This document shows, one piece after another, positions 19,274 to 26,595 of a DNA stretch of 34,070 bases. Below the pieces are notes generated by a model. The model searched no databases. It was not told the origin of the DNA and saw only the letters and a list, made by a program, of their open reading frames with translations. Within the stretch, counting starts at the first letter, position 1. Each line of letters starts with the position of its first letter. The position numbers were made by a program, and so were the translations under genes. The stretch is from Candidatus Peregrinibacteria bacterium (GTDB lineage Bacteria; Patescibacteriota; Gracilibacteria; UBA1369; UM-FILTER-53-11): positions 138,409 to 172,478 of the forward strand of contig JACPMA010000014.1 in NCBI GenBank assembly GCA_016186205.1, written 5' to 3'.

Positions 19274-20128
19274 ATGCCGCTCAAAAAATTCAAACCAGTT
19301 ACTCCGGGCCAGCGATTCCGCATCAGCCTGACCTACGAAGAGCTCACAAAACACCGTCCTGAAAAACGGCTGCGCAAACGCATCCAAAAACATGCCGGCC
19401 GAAACAATCAAGGGCGGCTCACTGTGCGCCATCGCGGCGGAGGAAATAAAGTGCTTTACCGGCTTATTGATTTCAGACATACGAAAAAAATCGGCATACC
19501 CGGAAAAGTTGCGGCGATCGAATATGATCCTTTCCGCACGTGTTTCATCATGCTTGTGATCTACGCGGATGGCGAAAAACTTTATCATATTGCGCCTGAC
19601 GGAATAAAAGTCGGCGCCCAAATTCTCACAAAAGAGAAAGCGAAAATCCGTATCGGCAACAGACTCCAGCTCCAAAATATTCCGATTGGATTTGAAATCC
19701 ACAATCTTGAATTGATTCCTGGAAAAGGCGGCCAAATCATCCGTTCAGCCGGATCGAGCGCGCGTCTTATTTCTCTGGAAGGCACTTACGCCCAGGTCGA
19801 ATTGCCTTCAAAGGAAATTCGATTTGTGCGCAAGGATTGTTATGCTACGGTGGGCCGCGTGAGCAATCCTGATCATAATCTCATTTCGCTCGGAAAGGCC
19901 GGGCGAGCGCGGTGGAAGGGGCTGCGACCGGAAGTTCAGGGAAAAGCCATGAATCCGGTTGATCATCCTCACGGCGGAGGCGAAGGCGGAACAAAAATCG
20001 GCCTTGTGCATCCAAAAACGCCATGGGGCGCACCGGCGCTTGGATTTAAAACGCGCAAACGGAATAAATGGACAAGCCGCTTTATTATTAAAACGAGAAA
20101 AGGCAAACAATTAATAAAAACGGAATAA
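19274..20128 (+). CDS. rplB: 50S ribosomal protein L2
   Basis: L2 is needed for subunit association and peptidyl transferase activity. GRNNQGRLTVRHRGGG near residue 45, and MNPVDHPHGGGEGG with the conserved His in the C-terminal region, are the family hallmarks, followed by KTPWGAPALGFKTRKRNKWT. Length is 284 residues, slightly above the usual 274-277. Seven bases separate it from rplW and three from rpsS, so it is clearly cotranscribed. Confidence 0.97.
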   Translation: MPLKKFKPVTPGQRFRISLTYEELTKHRPEKRLRKRIQKHAGRNNQGRLTVRHRGGGNKVLYRLIDFRHTKKIGIPGKVAAIEYDPFRTCFIMLVIYADGEKLYHIAPDGIKVGAQILTKEKAKIRIGNRLQLQNIPIGFEIHNLELIPGKGGQIIRSAGSSARLISLEGTYAQVELPSKEIRFVRKDCYATVGRVSNPDHNLISLGKAGRARWKGLRPEVQGKAMNPVDHPHGGGEGGTKIGLVHPKTPWGAPALGFKTRKRNKWTSRFIIKTRKGKQLIKTE

Positions 20129-20131
20129 ACT

Positions 20132-20521
20132 ATGTCACACCGCAGTTCAAAAAAAGGCCCATACATTGATGCAAAACTTCTGAAAAAAGTTCAGATGATG
20201 AATGCAAGCGGCCAGAAAAAAATCGTGAAAACGTGGGCGCGTGCCTGTCAAATTCCGCCGGAATTTGTCGGACACACGTTCGGCGTACACAATGGCAATA
20301 AGCATATTCCGGTTTTTATAAGCGAAAATATGGTCGGCCATCGGCTCGGTGAATTCTCTCCGACCCGCAAATTTAAAGGCCATGGCGGACGCTTGGCTCG
20401 CGAAGTCGGGGCAACTTCCGGAGGCACTGAAGGAGCAGCTGCAGCGTCGGGCGCAGCCGGAGCGCCAGCCGCAGGAACAGCGCCAGCCGCAGCACCGGCC
20501 GCTAAGGCTGCACCAAAGTAA
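20132..20521 (+). CDS. rpsS: 30S ribosomal protein S19 with Ala/Pro-rich C-terminal tail
   Basis: S19 binds the 30S head beside S13. The core (residues 1-92) shows [40 protein letters not shown] and [17 protein letters not shown]. The usual protein ends there; here about 37 extra residues rich in Ala, Pro and Gly follow, ending APAAKAAPK, probably disordered and on the solvent side or towards the A-site finger. The tail is in frame with consistent codon use and runs to a normal TAA. rplV follows after a repeat-containing gap. Confidence 0.95.
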   Translation: MSHRSSKKGPYIDAKLLKKVQMMNASGQKKIVKTWARACQIPPEFVGHTFGVHNGNKHIPVFISENMVGHRLGEFSPTRKFKGHGGRLAREVGATSGGTEGAAAASGAAGAPAAGTAPAAAPAAKAAPK

Positions 20522-20545
20522 TTCAATCCTTCCTTAATTTATAAA

Positions 20546-20566
20546 AAGCGCTCGCTGCGCTCGCGT
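20546..20566. repeat. GC-rich start-associated repeat before rplV
   Basis: It contains the identical 18-base core GCGCTCGCTGCGCTCGCG seen before rpsG and rplE, preceded by TTTATAAAAA. Here ACTA separates it from the ATG instead of ending in GTG. Confidence 0.85.
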
Positions 20567-20570
20567 ACTA

Positions 20571-20942
20571 ATGCGTTCAATTCGTCGCCATCTCCGAATC
20601 TCCTCCAAAAAGGTCAACCTCGTAGCTGACCTTGTGCGAGGAAAACCAGTGGAAGCTGCAATAAATTTTCTACGCTTCACACCAAAACGAAGCGCAAAAC
20701 CCCTTATGGAAGCGATTAAATCCGCATCGGCAAATGCAGTGCAAAATTTTAAACAGCAGCAAAAAGATCTCTATATCAGCAAAATAATTATTAATGAAGG
20801 AGCAACGCTGAAACGCCACCGGCCAGTATCGCGCGGCCGCACTCATCCAATCCGCAAACGCACTTCCCACATTACCGTGGAATTGGGAGTGCAAACTAAA
20901 TCTCCAAAAACCGCGAAGAAAACCCTCAACCCTAAATCCTAA
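20571..20942 (+). CDS. rplV: 50S ribosomal protein L22
   Basis: L22 spans the large subunit and its hairpin narrows the exit tunnel. RISSKKVNLVADLVRGKPVEAA at the start and HRPVSRGRTHPIRKRTSHITV for the tunnel hairpin are clear. Length is 123 residues. The last residues TLNPKS are encoded by the first unit of the CCCT repeat array that fills the gap to rpsC, so the repeat has become part of the gene's 3' end. Confidence 0.95.
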   Translation: MRSIRRHLRISSKKVNLVADLVRGKPVEAAINFLRFTPKRSAKPLMEAIKSASANAVQNFKQQQKDLYISKIIINEGATLKRHRPVSRGRTHPIRKRTSHITVELGVQTKSPKTAKKTLNPKS

Positions 20943-20961
20943 ACCCTCAACCCTAAATCCT
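20921..20961. repeat. Tandem CCCTAAA-like repeat spanning the rplV end and rpsC leader
   Basis: Two copies of AACCCTCAACCCTAAATCCT (20921-20940 and 20942-20961) are separated by a single A. The first copy is coding for the end of rplV, the second is the rpsC leader ending TTT-ATG. No G occurs in it. Confidence 0.85.
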
Positions 20962-20963
20962 TT

Positions 20964-21590
20964 ATGGGCTCAAAAGTACATCCTATAGGTCTTCGCATCG
21001 GCATTAATCGCACTTGGGATTCCAAGTGGTTCGCGACAAAACGCTCGTATGCAAAAATCCTCCACAACGACATTAAAATCCGCAAGGTAATCCTTGAAAA
21101 ATTAAAGGAAGCCGGCGTATCGCAAATTGAAATTCTGCGTAATGCCAATCAAGTAACTATCAATATCCACACATCGCGGCCAGGAATCGTTATCGGCAGC
21201 CAAGGTGCGGCAATCGAAACGCTCCGGCGGGAACTTGAATCTAAATTCCATGAAAAATTCAATTTGAATATCAAGGAAATTAAAAAGCCTTATCAGGATG
21301 CGGCGATTCTTGCAGAGCTGGTCGGAAAACAAGTCGAGAAACGCATTCCATACAGACGCGCATGCAAAATGTCCATTGAACGCTCTATGGAATCCGGCGC
21401 AAAAGGCGTAAAAATCAACGTTGCCGGACGCTTGAACGGAGTTGAAATCGCTCGGAGTGAATTTTTTGCAGCGGGAAAAATTCCGCTTCAAACCCTTCGT
21501 TCCGATATTGATTACGCTTACTTCCGCGCTATGACGACTTACGGAACCATAGGCGTAAAAGTTTGGATTTATAAAGGCGAGATATTTTAA
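20964..21590 (+). CDS. rpsC: 30S ribosomal protein S3
   Basis: S3 lies at the mRNA entry channel and has helicase activity with S4 and S5. The start MGSKVHPIGLRIGINRTWDSKW, the KH domain with RPGIVIGSQGAAIETLRREL (GSQG loop near residue 76) and the C-terminal AGRLNGVEIARSE and TTYGTIGVKVWIYKGE match the family. Length is 208 residues. It directly precedes rplP, 6 bases apart. Confidence 0.97.
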   Translation: MGSKVHPIGLRIGINRTWDSKWFATKRSYAKILHNDIKIRKVILEKLKEAGVSQIEILRNANQVTINIHTSRPGIVIGSQGAAIETLRRELESKFHEKFNLNIKEIKKPYQDAAILAELVGKQVEKRIPYRRACKMSIERSMESGAKGVKINVAGRLNGVEIARSEFFAAGKIPLQTLRSDIDYAYFRAMTTYGTIGVKVWIYKGEIF

Positions 21591-21596
21591 TCTATT

Positions 21597-22013
21597 ATGT
21601 TCCAGCCGGCAAAAACCAAGTACAGAAAATGGCACCGCAGACGCAATCGGCAGTATGGCGTTGCTACGTCCGGAACAGAACTCACTTTTGGTTCCTACGG
21701 CCTTAAAGCTACAACGGGCGGCGAAATGAATTCCCGCCAGCTGGAAGCTGCCAGAAAAGCCGTAGCACACTGCCTCAAGCGCGGAGGAAAAATCTGGATA
21801 CGCATTTTTCCACATCAACCGATTACACGCAAAGCTGCTGAAGTGCCTATGGGCTCCGGAAAAGGAACTGTTGAATTCTATGTCGCTCAAGTAAAAAGAG
21901 GCCATGTGCTCATAGAAATGGAAGGCGTCCCGGAAGCCACTGCCCGCGAAGCCCTCTATCTCGCAAAAAGCAAACTGCCTGTTCGCTCCCGCTTCGTACT
22001 CTCCCACCATTAA
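21597..22013 (+). CDS. rplP: 50S ribosomal protein L16
   Basis: L16 organises the A-site tRNA binding region. Near residues 1-30 FQPAKTKYRKWHRRRNRQYG, and later GGKIWIRIFPHQPITRKAAEVPMGSGKG in pieces, are typical; the length of 138 residues is normal. Start ATG 21597 follows TCTATT with no Shine-Dalgarno. It is followed by rpmC after 10 bases, which keeps the classical S10 order. Confidence 0.96.
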   Translation: MFQPAKTKYRKWHRRRNRQYGVATSGTELTFGSYGLKATTGGEMNSRQLEAARKAVAHCLKRGGKIWIRIFPHQPITRKAAEVPMGSGKGTVEFYVAQVKRGHVLIEMEGVPEATAREALYLAKSKLPVRSRFVLSHH

Positions 22014-22023
22014 AACTACTCTC

Positions 22024-22254
22024 ATGGTCTCCACAGATGAACTCCAAAAAATGACTGAAAAAGAACTGGAAGAAGAACTCCGGAAGTCCGGTCTTGATCT
22101 CTTGAAGCTTCGGCTCGGCGTCGCCTCGAGGCAAACAAAGGAAACATCGAAGCTAAAACTCTTGCGTAAATATATCGCGCGTATTAAAACCTTAAAGCGC
22201 ATGCTCAAAATCGAGCAAATTAAAGAAAATCCCACAAGCGCCGTAACCAAATAA
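22024..22254 (+). CDS. rpmC: 50S ribosomal protein L29
   Basis: L29 is a two-helix protein near the exit tunnel, next to L23. The pattern DELQKMTEKELEEELRKSGLDLLKLRLGVASRQTKETSKLKLLRKYIARIKT fits (helices at about 5-38 and 44-65). Length is 76 residues, a little longer than usual. It is one of few genes here whose ATG is preceded by C. Confidence 0.93.
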   Translation: MVSTDELQKMTEKELEEELRKSGLDLLKLRLGVASRQTKETSKLKLLRKYIARIKTLKRMLKIEQIKENPTSAVTK

Positions 22255-22258
22255 TTCT

Positions 22259-22498
22259 ATGAGAACGAAAACAGGAATTGTCGTCAGTAACAAAATGAAA
22301 AACACCGTCGTGGTGCGCGTTGAATTCAAAAAAGCGCATCAAAAGTATAAAAAACTCATGCGCGTGTCGAAAAAATTCTATGCGGACGATCCGGAAAATA
22401 AGTATAAAGAAGGTGATTCCATTACAATTTATGAAACGAGACCGCTTTCGAAATTGAAGCGGTGGACGGTGACAGAACCGACGAAAAGTTCTGAATAA
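22259..22498 (+). CDS. rpsQ: 30S ribosomal protein S17
   Basis: S17 is an early-binding OB-fold protein of the 30S body. KTGIVVSNKMKNTVVVRVE, the HQKYKKLMRVSKKFYADDPENKYKEGDSITIYETRPLSKLKRW region and the length of 79 residues are typical. It starts four bases after rpmC. A 49-base gap with a hairpin repeat separates it from rplN. Confidence 0.95.
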   Translation: MRTKTGIVVSNKMKNTVVVRVEFKKAHQKYKKLMRVSKKFYADDPENKYKEGDSITIYETRPLSKLKRWTVTEPTKSSE

Positions 22499-22514
22499 AT
22501 TTTTTATTTTATAA

Positions 22515-22547
22515 GAGGCTCCGTTCGGCGAAGCCTCACTACGCCTT
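22515..22547. repeat. Hairpin-type start-associated repeat before rplN
   Basis: GAGGCT (22515-22520) pairs with AGCCTC (22532-22537) around a CCGTTCGGCGA loop; CACTACGCCTT follows and then the GTG start codon. It is the second copy of the element found before rpsL, shortened in the middle. Confidence 0.7.
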
Positions 22548-22916
22548 GTGATCCAACAAGTTACCAGACTCATCGTGGCAGATAATTCGGGCGCCAAGCT
22601 CGTAAAATGCATAAAAGTGCTCGGCGGCTCTAAACGCCGGTATGCCACAGTGGGAGATGTCATCGTTGTCTCGGTGAAAGAGGCTCTCCCGCGCGGACAG
22701 GTTCGCAAAAAAACCATCGAACGCGCCGTGATCGTGCGGACCCGCAAAGAAGTGCGCCGAAAAGACGGCTCCTATATACGCTTTGATGACAATGCCTGTG
22801 TGATTGTGAGCAAAGAAGGCGAACCGAAAGGAACGCGCGTGTTCGGACCAATTGCACGCGAACTCCGCGAACGCGGCTTCCAAAAAATTGTATCTTTAGC
22901 CCCTGAAGTATTATAA
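22548..22916 (+). CDS. rplN: 50S ribosomal protein L14
   Basis: L14 forms intersubunit bridges. The start reads (M)[32 protein letters not shown], and [18 protein letters not shown] closes it, at 122 residues, the standard length. The alignment fixes the start at GTG 22548, since the universal Ile-Gln-Gln follows directly. That GTG is also the tail of the repeat element, which in other genes ends GTG-ATG, so the repeat seems to supply the start codon. Confidence 0.95.
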   Translation: MIQQVTRLIVADNSGAKLVKCIKVLGGSKRRYATVGDVIVVSVKEALPRGQVRKKTIERAVIVRTRKEVRRKDGSYIRFDDNACVIVSKEGEPKGTRVFGPIARELRERGFQKIVSLAPEVL

Positions 22917-22920
22917 ATAT

Positions 22921-23262
22921 ATGAAACTTAGAATCGATGACAATGTGCTTGTGACGACCGGAAAATACCGCGGTAAAACGGGAAAAATCATGCGTATCTC
23001 GGAAAAAACCAATCGTGTGGTTGTTGAAAAAGTCAATATCCGCACGCAGCATGTTAAAAAACGCCAAGGCCAAGCTGGGCAAAAAATCCACTATGAAGCT
23101 CCGTTTGATGCTTCCAATGTCATTGTTATATGCCCGCACTGTTCAAAAATTACCCGCGTTTCCTTCATACGGCTCAAAACCGGAAAAAAACAGCGTGTAT
23201 GTAAAAAATGCTCGCAAAGTTTGGATAAGCCGGTAGAAAGGAAACGGACGAAGAAAAAGTAA
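22921..23262 (+). CDS. rplX: 50S ribosomal protein L24 with a Cys4 zinc-ribbon-like C-terminus
   Basis: L24 starts 50S assembly. The KOW motif is in DDNVLVTTGKYRGKTGKIMRI. The C-terminal half carries CPHC and, 23 residues later, CKKC, a four-cysteine zinc-ribbon pattern known in many bacterial L24 proteins. Length is 113 residues with a lysine-rich end. It begins four bases after rplN. The intact Cys set suggests a zinc-replete ribosome, in line with L36, S14 and S4 here. Confidence 0.94.
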   Translation: MKLRIDDNVLVTTGKYRGKTGKIMRISEKTNRVVVEKVNIRTQHVKKRQGQAGQKIHYEAPFDASNVIVICPHCSKITRVSFIRLKTGKKQRVCKKCSQSLDKPVERKRTKKK

Positions 23263-23272
23263 ATTTATTTCT

Positions 23273-23297
23273 ATAAAGCGCTCGCTGCGCTCGCGTG
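23273..23297. repeat. GC-rich start-associated repeat before rplE
   Basis: Identical over 28 bases (to 23300, including the ATG) to the element before rpsG, 12 kb away. It ends in GTG adjoining the ATG. Confidence 0.85.
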
Positions 23298-23840
23298 ATG
23301 CATAAATCATTACAACAAGTTTACAGGGAAGAAATCGTGCCGAAGCTGAAAGAAGCGCTGAAGGTAACTAATCTTCATGCAGTTCCGCGCCTCAAGGCCG
23401 TGCGAATCAACGTCGGTATCGGCAGCTATGTTGCGCAAGGAAAAGATCATGAAGATATTGTAAAAAACGTAACATTTATCACGGGCCAAAAACCGGTCGT
23501 AACGCATTCACGAAAAGCTATTTCGAATTTCAAGCTGAAACTCAATATGCCTTCCGGCGTGGTGGTGACCCTCCGCGGAAAACGGATGTATGATTTTCTT
23601 TCAAAACTCATTAATGTTGTGTTTCCGCGGATTCGGGATTTCCGCGGTATTTCCAAAAAATCTTTTGACGGCCGCGGAAATTATTCCATCGGCATCCGCG
23701 AGCATACGGTTTTCCCGGAAATCCAAACAGAGGATGTCAGTAAAATCCACGGCATTCAAATTACAGTGCAGACTGATGCCAATGATGATAAAAAAGCTTA
23801 CGCGCTTCTAAAAGCCCTGGGCTTCCCATTTAAGAAATAA
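23298..23840 (+). CDS. rplE: 50S ribosomal protein L5
   Basis: L5 binds 5S rRNA and contacts P-site tRNA. RLKAVRINVGIGSYVAQGKD, KPVVTHSRKAISNFKLK, FPRIRDFRGISKKSFDGRGNYSIGIREH (in pieces) and the C-terminal TVQTDANDDKKAYALLKALGFPF identify it. Length is 180 residues. I chose ATG 23298 over the adjacent GTG 23295, which belongs to the repeat. Confidence 0.97.
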   Translation: MHKSLQQVYREEIVPKLKEALKVTNLHAVPRLKAVRINVGIGSYVAQGKDHEDIVKNVTFITGQKPVVTHSRKAISNFKLKLNMPSGVVVTLRGKRMYDFLSKLINVVFPRIRDFRGISKKSFDGRGNYSIGIREHTVFPEIQTEDVSKIHGIQITVQTDANDDKKAYALLKALGFPFKK

Positions 23841-23855
23841 TTATCCACTAACTCT

Positions 23856-24080
23856 ATGGCTCGAAAAGCACTCAAAGTAAAACAGCTCCGCGTGAAAGAA
23901 AAATTCTTCAGCGCACTCGCGGCTGGAAAAAAACCGGAGAACTCCACAAAACTGTATAATCGCTGCGGCCTGTGCGGAAGAGTCGGCGGCTATATGAGAA
24001 GATTTAACCTCTGCCGCATTTGCTTCCGTGAACTCGCCAGCCGCGGCCTCATTACAGGCGTCACAAAAAGTTCTTGGTAG
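23856..24080 (+). CDS. rpsN: 30S ribosomal protein S14, zinc type
   Basis: S14 completes the 30S head. The zinc form is evident from CGLC and CRIC (CxxC-x12-CxxC) in residues 37-56. At 74 residues it is about 13 longer than the usual 61-residue zinc form, by an N-terminal extension [16 protein letters not shown]. The ending ITGVTKSSW is typical. It lies in canonical spc order after rplE. Confidence 0.95.
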   Translation: MARKALKVKQLRVKEKFFSALAAGKKPENSTKLYNRCGLCGRVGGYMRRFNLCRICFRELASRGLITGVTKSSW

Positions 24081-24101
24081 AACACATTATCCCCCGCTCT
24101 T

Positions 24102-24485
24102 ATGATGACAGATCCAATTGCCGATTTTCTCACCCGCATTCGAAACGCAAGCCATGCCAGACGCGGACAGCTCACGGTTCGCGCATCGCGCATGACAAAA
24201 GCGATTTCAGAACTTCTCACTTCAAAACGCTTTCTTGAAGGATTTGAAGAAGTTACTGACGGCAACACCCGCGAACTTGCTATTCGATTGCGCGTTGACC
24301 GCGACCCGTTGGAACTAAAACGCATCAGCAAGCCCGGCCAACGAATTTACGTCGGACATGACGAAATTAAACGCGTGCGAAACGGTTTGGGAATTGCGGT
24401 CATATCGACCAGTAAAGGAATTCTTTCCGGCGAAGATGCAAAAAAAGAAAAAATCGGCGGCGAATATATTTGTGAAATATATTAA
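24102..24485 (+). CDS. rpsH: 30S ribosomal protein S8
   Basis: S8 binds the central domain of 16S rRNA. The start MTDPIADFLTRIRNASHARR and the C-terminal GLGIAVISTSKGILSGEDAKKEKIGGEYICEIY are diagnostic. Length is 126-127 residues; ATG 24102 and 24105 are adjacent and either may be used, 24102 having the preferred T before it. rplF follows after nine bases. Confidence 0.96.
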   Translation: MMTDPIADFLTRIRNASHARRGQLTVRASRMTKAISELLTSKRFLEGFEEVTDGNTRELAIRLRVDRDPLELKRISKPGQRIYVGHDEIKRVRNGLGIAVISTSKGILSGEDAKKEKIGGEYICEIY

Positions 24486-24494
24486 GCTCATTTT

Positions 24495-25058
24495 ATGTCA
24501 AGAATAGGCAAACAACCCATTCCAATCCCGAGCGGCGTCACCATAGATATCAAAAATGGCGCCATAACCGTAAAGGGAACCAAAGGAACTCTTCATTTCT
24601 CGCCGCATCAAAGGATGGATGTAAAAGTTGAAGGCCAGACCGTTGTTGTTGCGCGGAAAAGTGATGAAATTCTCGACCGCAGCCTGCATGGAATGACGCG
24701 CACCATTATCAGCAATATGATCCATGGAGTTTCGAAAGGATTCGCAAAACAGCTGGAGATTCAGGGCGTGGGTTATCGCGCGGCTGTGCAAGGAAAAAAA
24801 CTTCAGCTTTCGCTCGGCTTCTCTCATCAAGTTGATTTTCCGGCTCCGGAAGGAATCAGTTTTGAAATCGATAAAGAGAAAAAAAATATCATTACAGTTG
24901 CCGGCATTGATAAAGTGCTTGTAGGGCAGGTTGCGGCGAACTTACGGTCTCTTCGAAAACCGGAGCCGTATAAAGGCAAAGGAATTCGATACGTTGGTGA
25001 AGCGGTAAGACGTAAAGCCGGAAAAGCAGCCACAACCGCTGCAAAAGGAGGAGCATAA
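24495..25058 (+). CDS. rplF: 50S ribosomal protein L6
   Basis: L6 lies near the GTPase-associated region. MSRIGKQPIPIPSGVTIDIK opens it, and LRSLRKPEPYKGKGIRYVGEAVRRKAGKA closes it. Length is 187 residues with a short Ala/Gly-rich tail. Seven bases separate it from rplR. Nothing unusual is seen beyond the general lack of a Shine-Dalgarno. Confidence 0.96.
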   Translation: MSRIGKQPIPIPSGVTIDIKNGAITVKGTKGTLHFSPHQRMDVKVEGQTVVVARKSDEILDRSLHGMTRTIISNMIHGVSKGFAKQLEIQGVGYRAAVQGKKLQLSLGFSHQVDFPAPEGISFEIDKEKKNIITVAGIDKVLVGQVAANLRSLRKPEPYKGKGIRYVGEAVRRKAGKAATTAAKGGA

Positions 25059-25064
25059 ATATAA

Positions 25065-25427
25065 ATGTCAAACTCTATGAAAAACAGCAAATTAATCCGG
25101 AGGGAAGCGCGGCATCGACGCATTAGAGCACGATTAGCAGGTACAGCGAATCGGCCGCGTCTCGTCGTATTCCGAAGTCTTAAAAAGAATTATGCCCAAC
25201 TTGTAGATGATGCGAGCGGAAAAGTGATCGCAGCGGCAAGCGACGGCGCGGTATCGTCAAAAACTGGAAATAAATCGCAGCGCGCCAAAACGGTAGGCGC
25301 TGAACTTGCAAAAAAGGCTCTTGAAAAAGGCATTAACGCTTGTGTTTTTGATCGCAACGGATATAAATATCATGGCCGCGTAAAAGCTCTTGCAGACGGC
25401 GCGAGAGAAGGCGGTCTTAAGTTTTAA
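25065..25427 (+). CDS. rplR: 50S ribosomal protein L18
   Basis: L18 binds 5S rRNA with L5. [30 protein letters not shown]-like N-terminus, [45 protein letters not shown]-terminus (in pieces) and the length of 120 residues are typical. The ATG at 25065 is preceded by A rather than T. rpsE follows 14 bases later. Confidence 0.95.
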   Translation: MSNSMKNSKLIRREARHRRIRARLAGTANRPRLVVFRSLKKNYAQLVDDASGKVIAAASDGAVSSKTGNKSQRAKTVGAELAKKALEKGINACVFDRNGYKYHGRVKALADGAREGGLKF

Positions 25428-25441
25428 TTGGGGCAACCTAT

Positions 25442-26101
25442 ATGGAAAATCAACCTGAAACATCACCGGCTCCAGCAGCACCATCTGCAACACCATCTGC
25501 AGCGCCGCCAGTGCAACAAAAACCGCAAGGCGGCAGAGGGGGCGGACCTTCTCGTGGCGGAAGAGGAGGCAGCGGCAGAGGCGCAGGAGGAGGACGTGGC
25601 AGTGGACGCGACGGAGGCGGACGCGGAGGTCGTGGCGGCAGAGGTTCCCGAGAACCATCCGAATACGAAGAAGAAGTGCTTCAAATTGACCGCGTAACGC
25701 GCGTGGTGAAAGGCGGACGCAGACTGCGATTCAGAGCTACGGTGGTAGTCGGTAATAAAAATGGAAAAGTAGGTATTGGCATCGGCAAATCCCATGAAGT
25801 TGTCGGCGCCATTCAAAAAGCCATTCATCAAGCCAAAAAAGACCTCCTCGTCGTGCCGATGCGCAACGGAACTCTTCCTCACGAAATCTTCATAAAATTC
25901 AAAAGCGCAAGGATTCTTATGATGCCTGCTGCGCCCGGAACCGGAATTATCGCAGGCGGAGCAGTAAGAAAAATTGCTGAACTCGCCGGCATCAAAAACA
26001 TGCTTAGTAAAATGTTCGGGTGCTCCAATCGCCTCACAAACGCGCAGGCAACTATGATTGCTCTGCGAAAATTAAAGCCGATTGGAAAAATTGAAAAATA
26101 A
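25442..26101 (+). CDS. rpsE: 30S ribosomal protein S5 with an N-terminal RGG-rich tail
   Basis: S5 takes part in decoding accuracy and mRNA entry. The core from about residue 76 shows LQIDRVTRVVKGGRRLRFRA, VGNKNGKVGIGIGKSHEV and the C-terminal GIKNMLSKMFGCSN. At 219 residues it is about 50 longer than usual because of a tail: first Pro/Ala-rich (5-28), then residues 30-70 with ten Arg in a Gly-rich RGG/RG array. RGG tails bind RNA and are disordered. The TAA is followed two bases later by rplO; the usual rpmD between them is missing. Confidence 0.96.
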   Translation: MENQPETSPAPAAPSATPSAAPPVQQKPQGGRGGGPSRGGRGGSGRGAGGGRGSGRDGGGRGGRGGRGSREPSEYEEEVLQIDRVTRVVKGGRRLRFRATVVVGNKNGKVGIGIGKSHEVVGAIQKAIHQAKKDLLVVPMRNGTLPHEIFIKFKSARILMMPAAPGTGIIAGGAVRKIAELAGIKNMLSKMFGCSNRLTNAQATMIALRKLKPIGKIEK

Positions 26102-26103
26102 TT

Positions 26104-26595
26104 ATGATTTCTCAACATTCTCTTAGGCCGAATCCAGGATCGCGAAAACGCTCGCGTTCTTTAGGCCGCGGAGACAGCTCTGGCCACGGCTCATTTTCCG
26201 GACACGGAGGAAAAGGTCAAACTGCAAGATCCGGCGGCAACATTAAAGCAGGTTTTGAAGGAGGACAAACTCCGCTTATTCGCCGGTTGCCGAAACTCAA
26301 AGGATTTAAAAATCCAAATCGTCTCCCCTATCAAACTGTAAATGTTGAGAGTTTCAATGATTTTGAAGACGGTTCAACCGTGGATATCGTTGTGCTTTAC
26401 GAAAACCGCCTTATTTCGCGGAAAAACCGGCCTGTGAAAATTCTAGGCAATGGCGAATTGACGAAAAAACTCACGATTAAAGCGGATGCATGCTCCGTAA
26501 GCGCAAAGCAAAAAATTGAGGCAAAAGGAGGAGAAGTTTTGCTACCGACTTTGCCCGCAACCAAAGCTCCTGGTAAAATAAAACAAGATGTTTAA
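26104..26595 (+). CDS. rplO: 50S ribosomal protein L15
   Basis: L15 is a late assembly protein. The N-terminal glycine-rich part, SRSLGRGDSSGHGSFSGHGG followed by KGQTARSGGNIKAGFEGGQTPLIRRLPKLKGFKN in pieces, is diagnostic. Length is 163 residues. It follows rpsE directly without rpmD and overlaps secY by eight bases, so the two are translationally coupled. Confidence 0.95.
   Translation: MISQHSLRPNPGSRKRSRSLGRGDSSGHGSFSGHGGKGQTARSGGNIKAGFEGGQTPLIRRLPKLKGFKNPNRLPYQTVNVESFNDFEDGSTVDIVVLYENRLISRKNRPVKILGNGELTKKLTIKADACSVSAKQKIEAKGGEVLLPTLPATKAPGKIKQDV

Noticed and set aside
20921-20961. Chromosome end or eukaryotic telomere contamination
   Set aside because: The CCCTAAA-like units are short, imperfect, partly coding, and lie between bacterial ribosomal genes in normal order.
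21102-22250. Long open frame of 382 codons on the minus strand opposite rpsC, rplP and rpmC
   Set aside because: It spans three conserved + strand ribosomal genes and has low-information Phe/Ser/Arg-rich composition, so it is a shadow.
11422-23300. CRISPR array from repeated GC-rich elements
   Set aside because: Copies are single, kilobases apart, at start codons, with no regular spacers and no cas genes.
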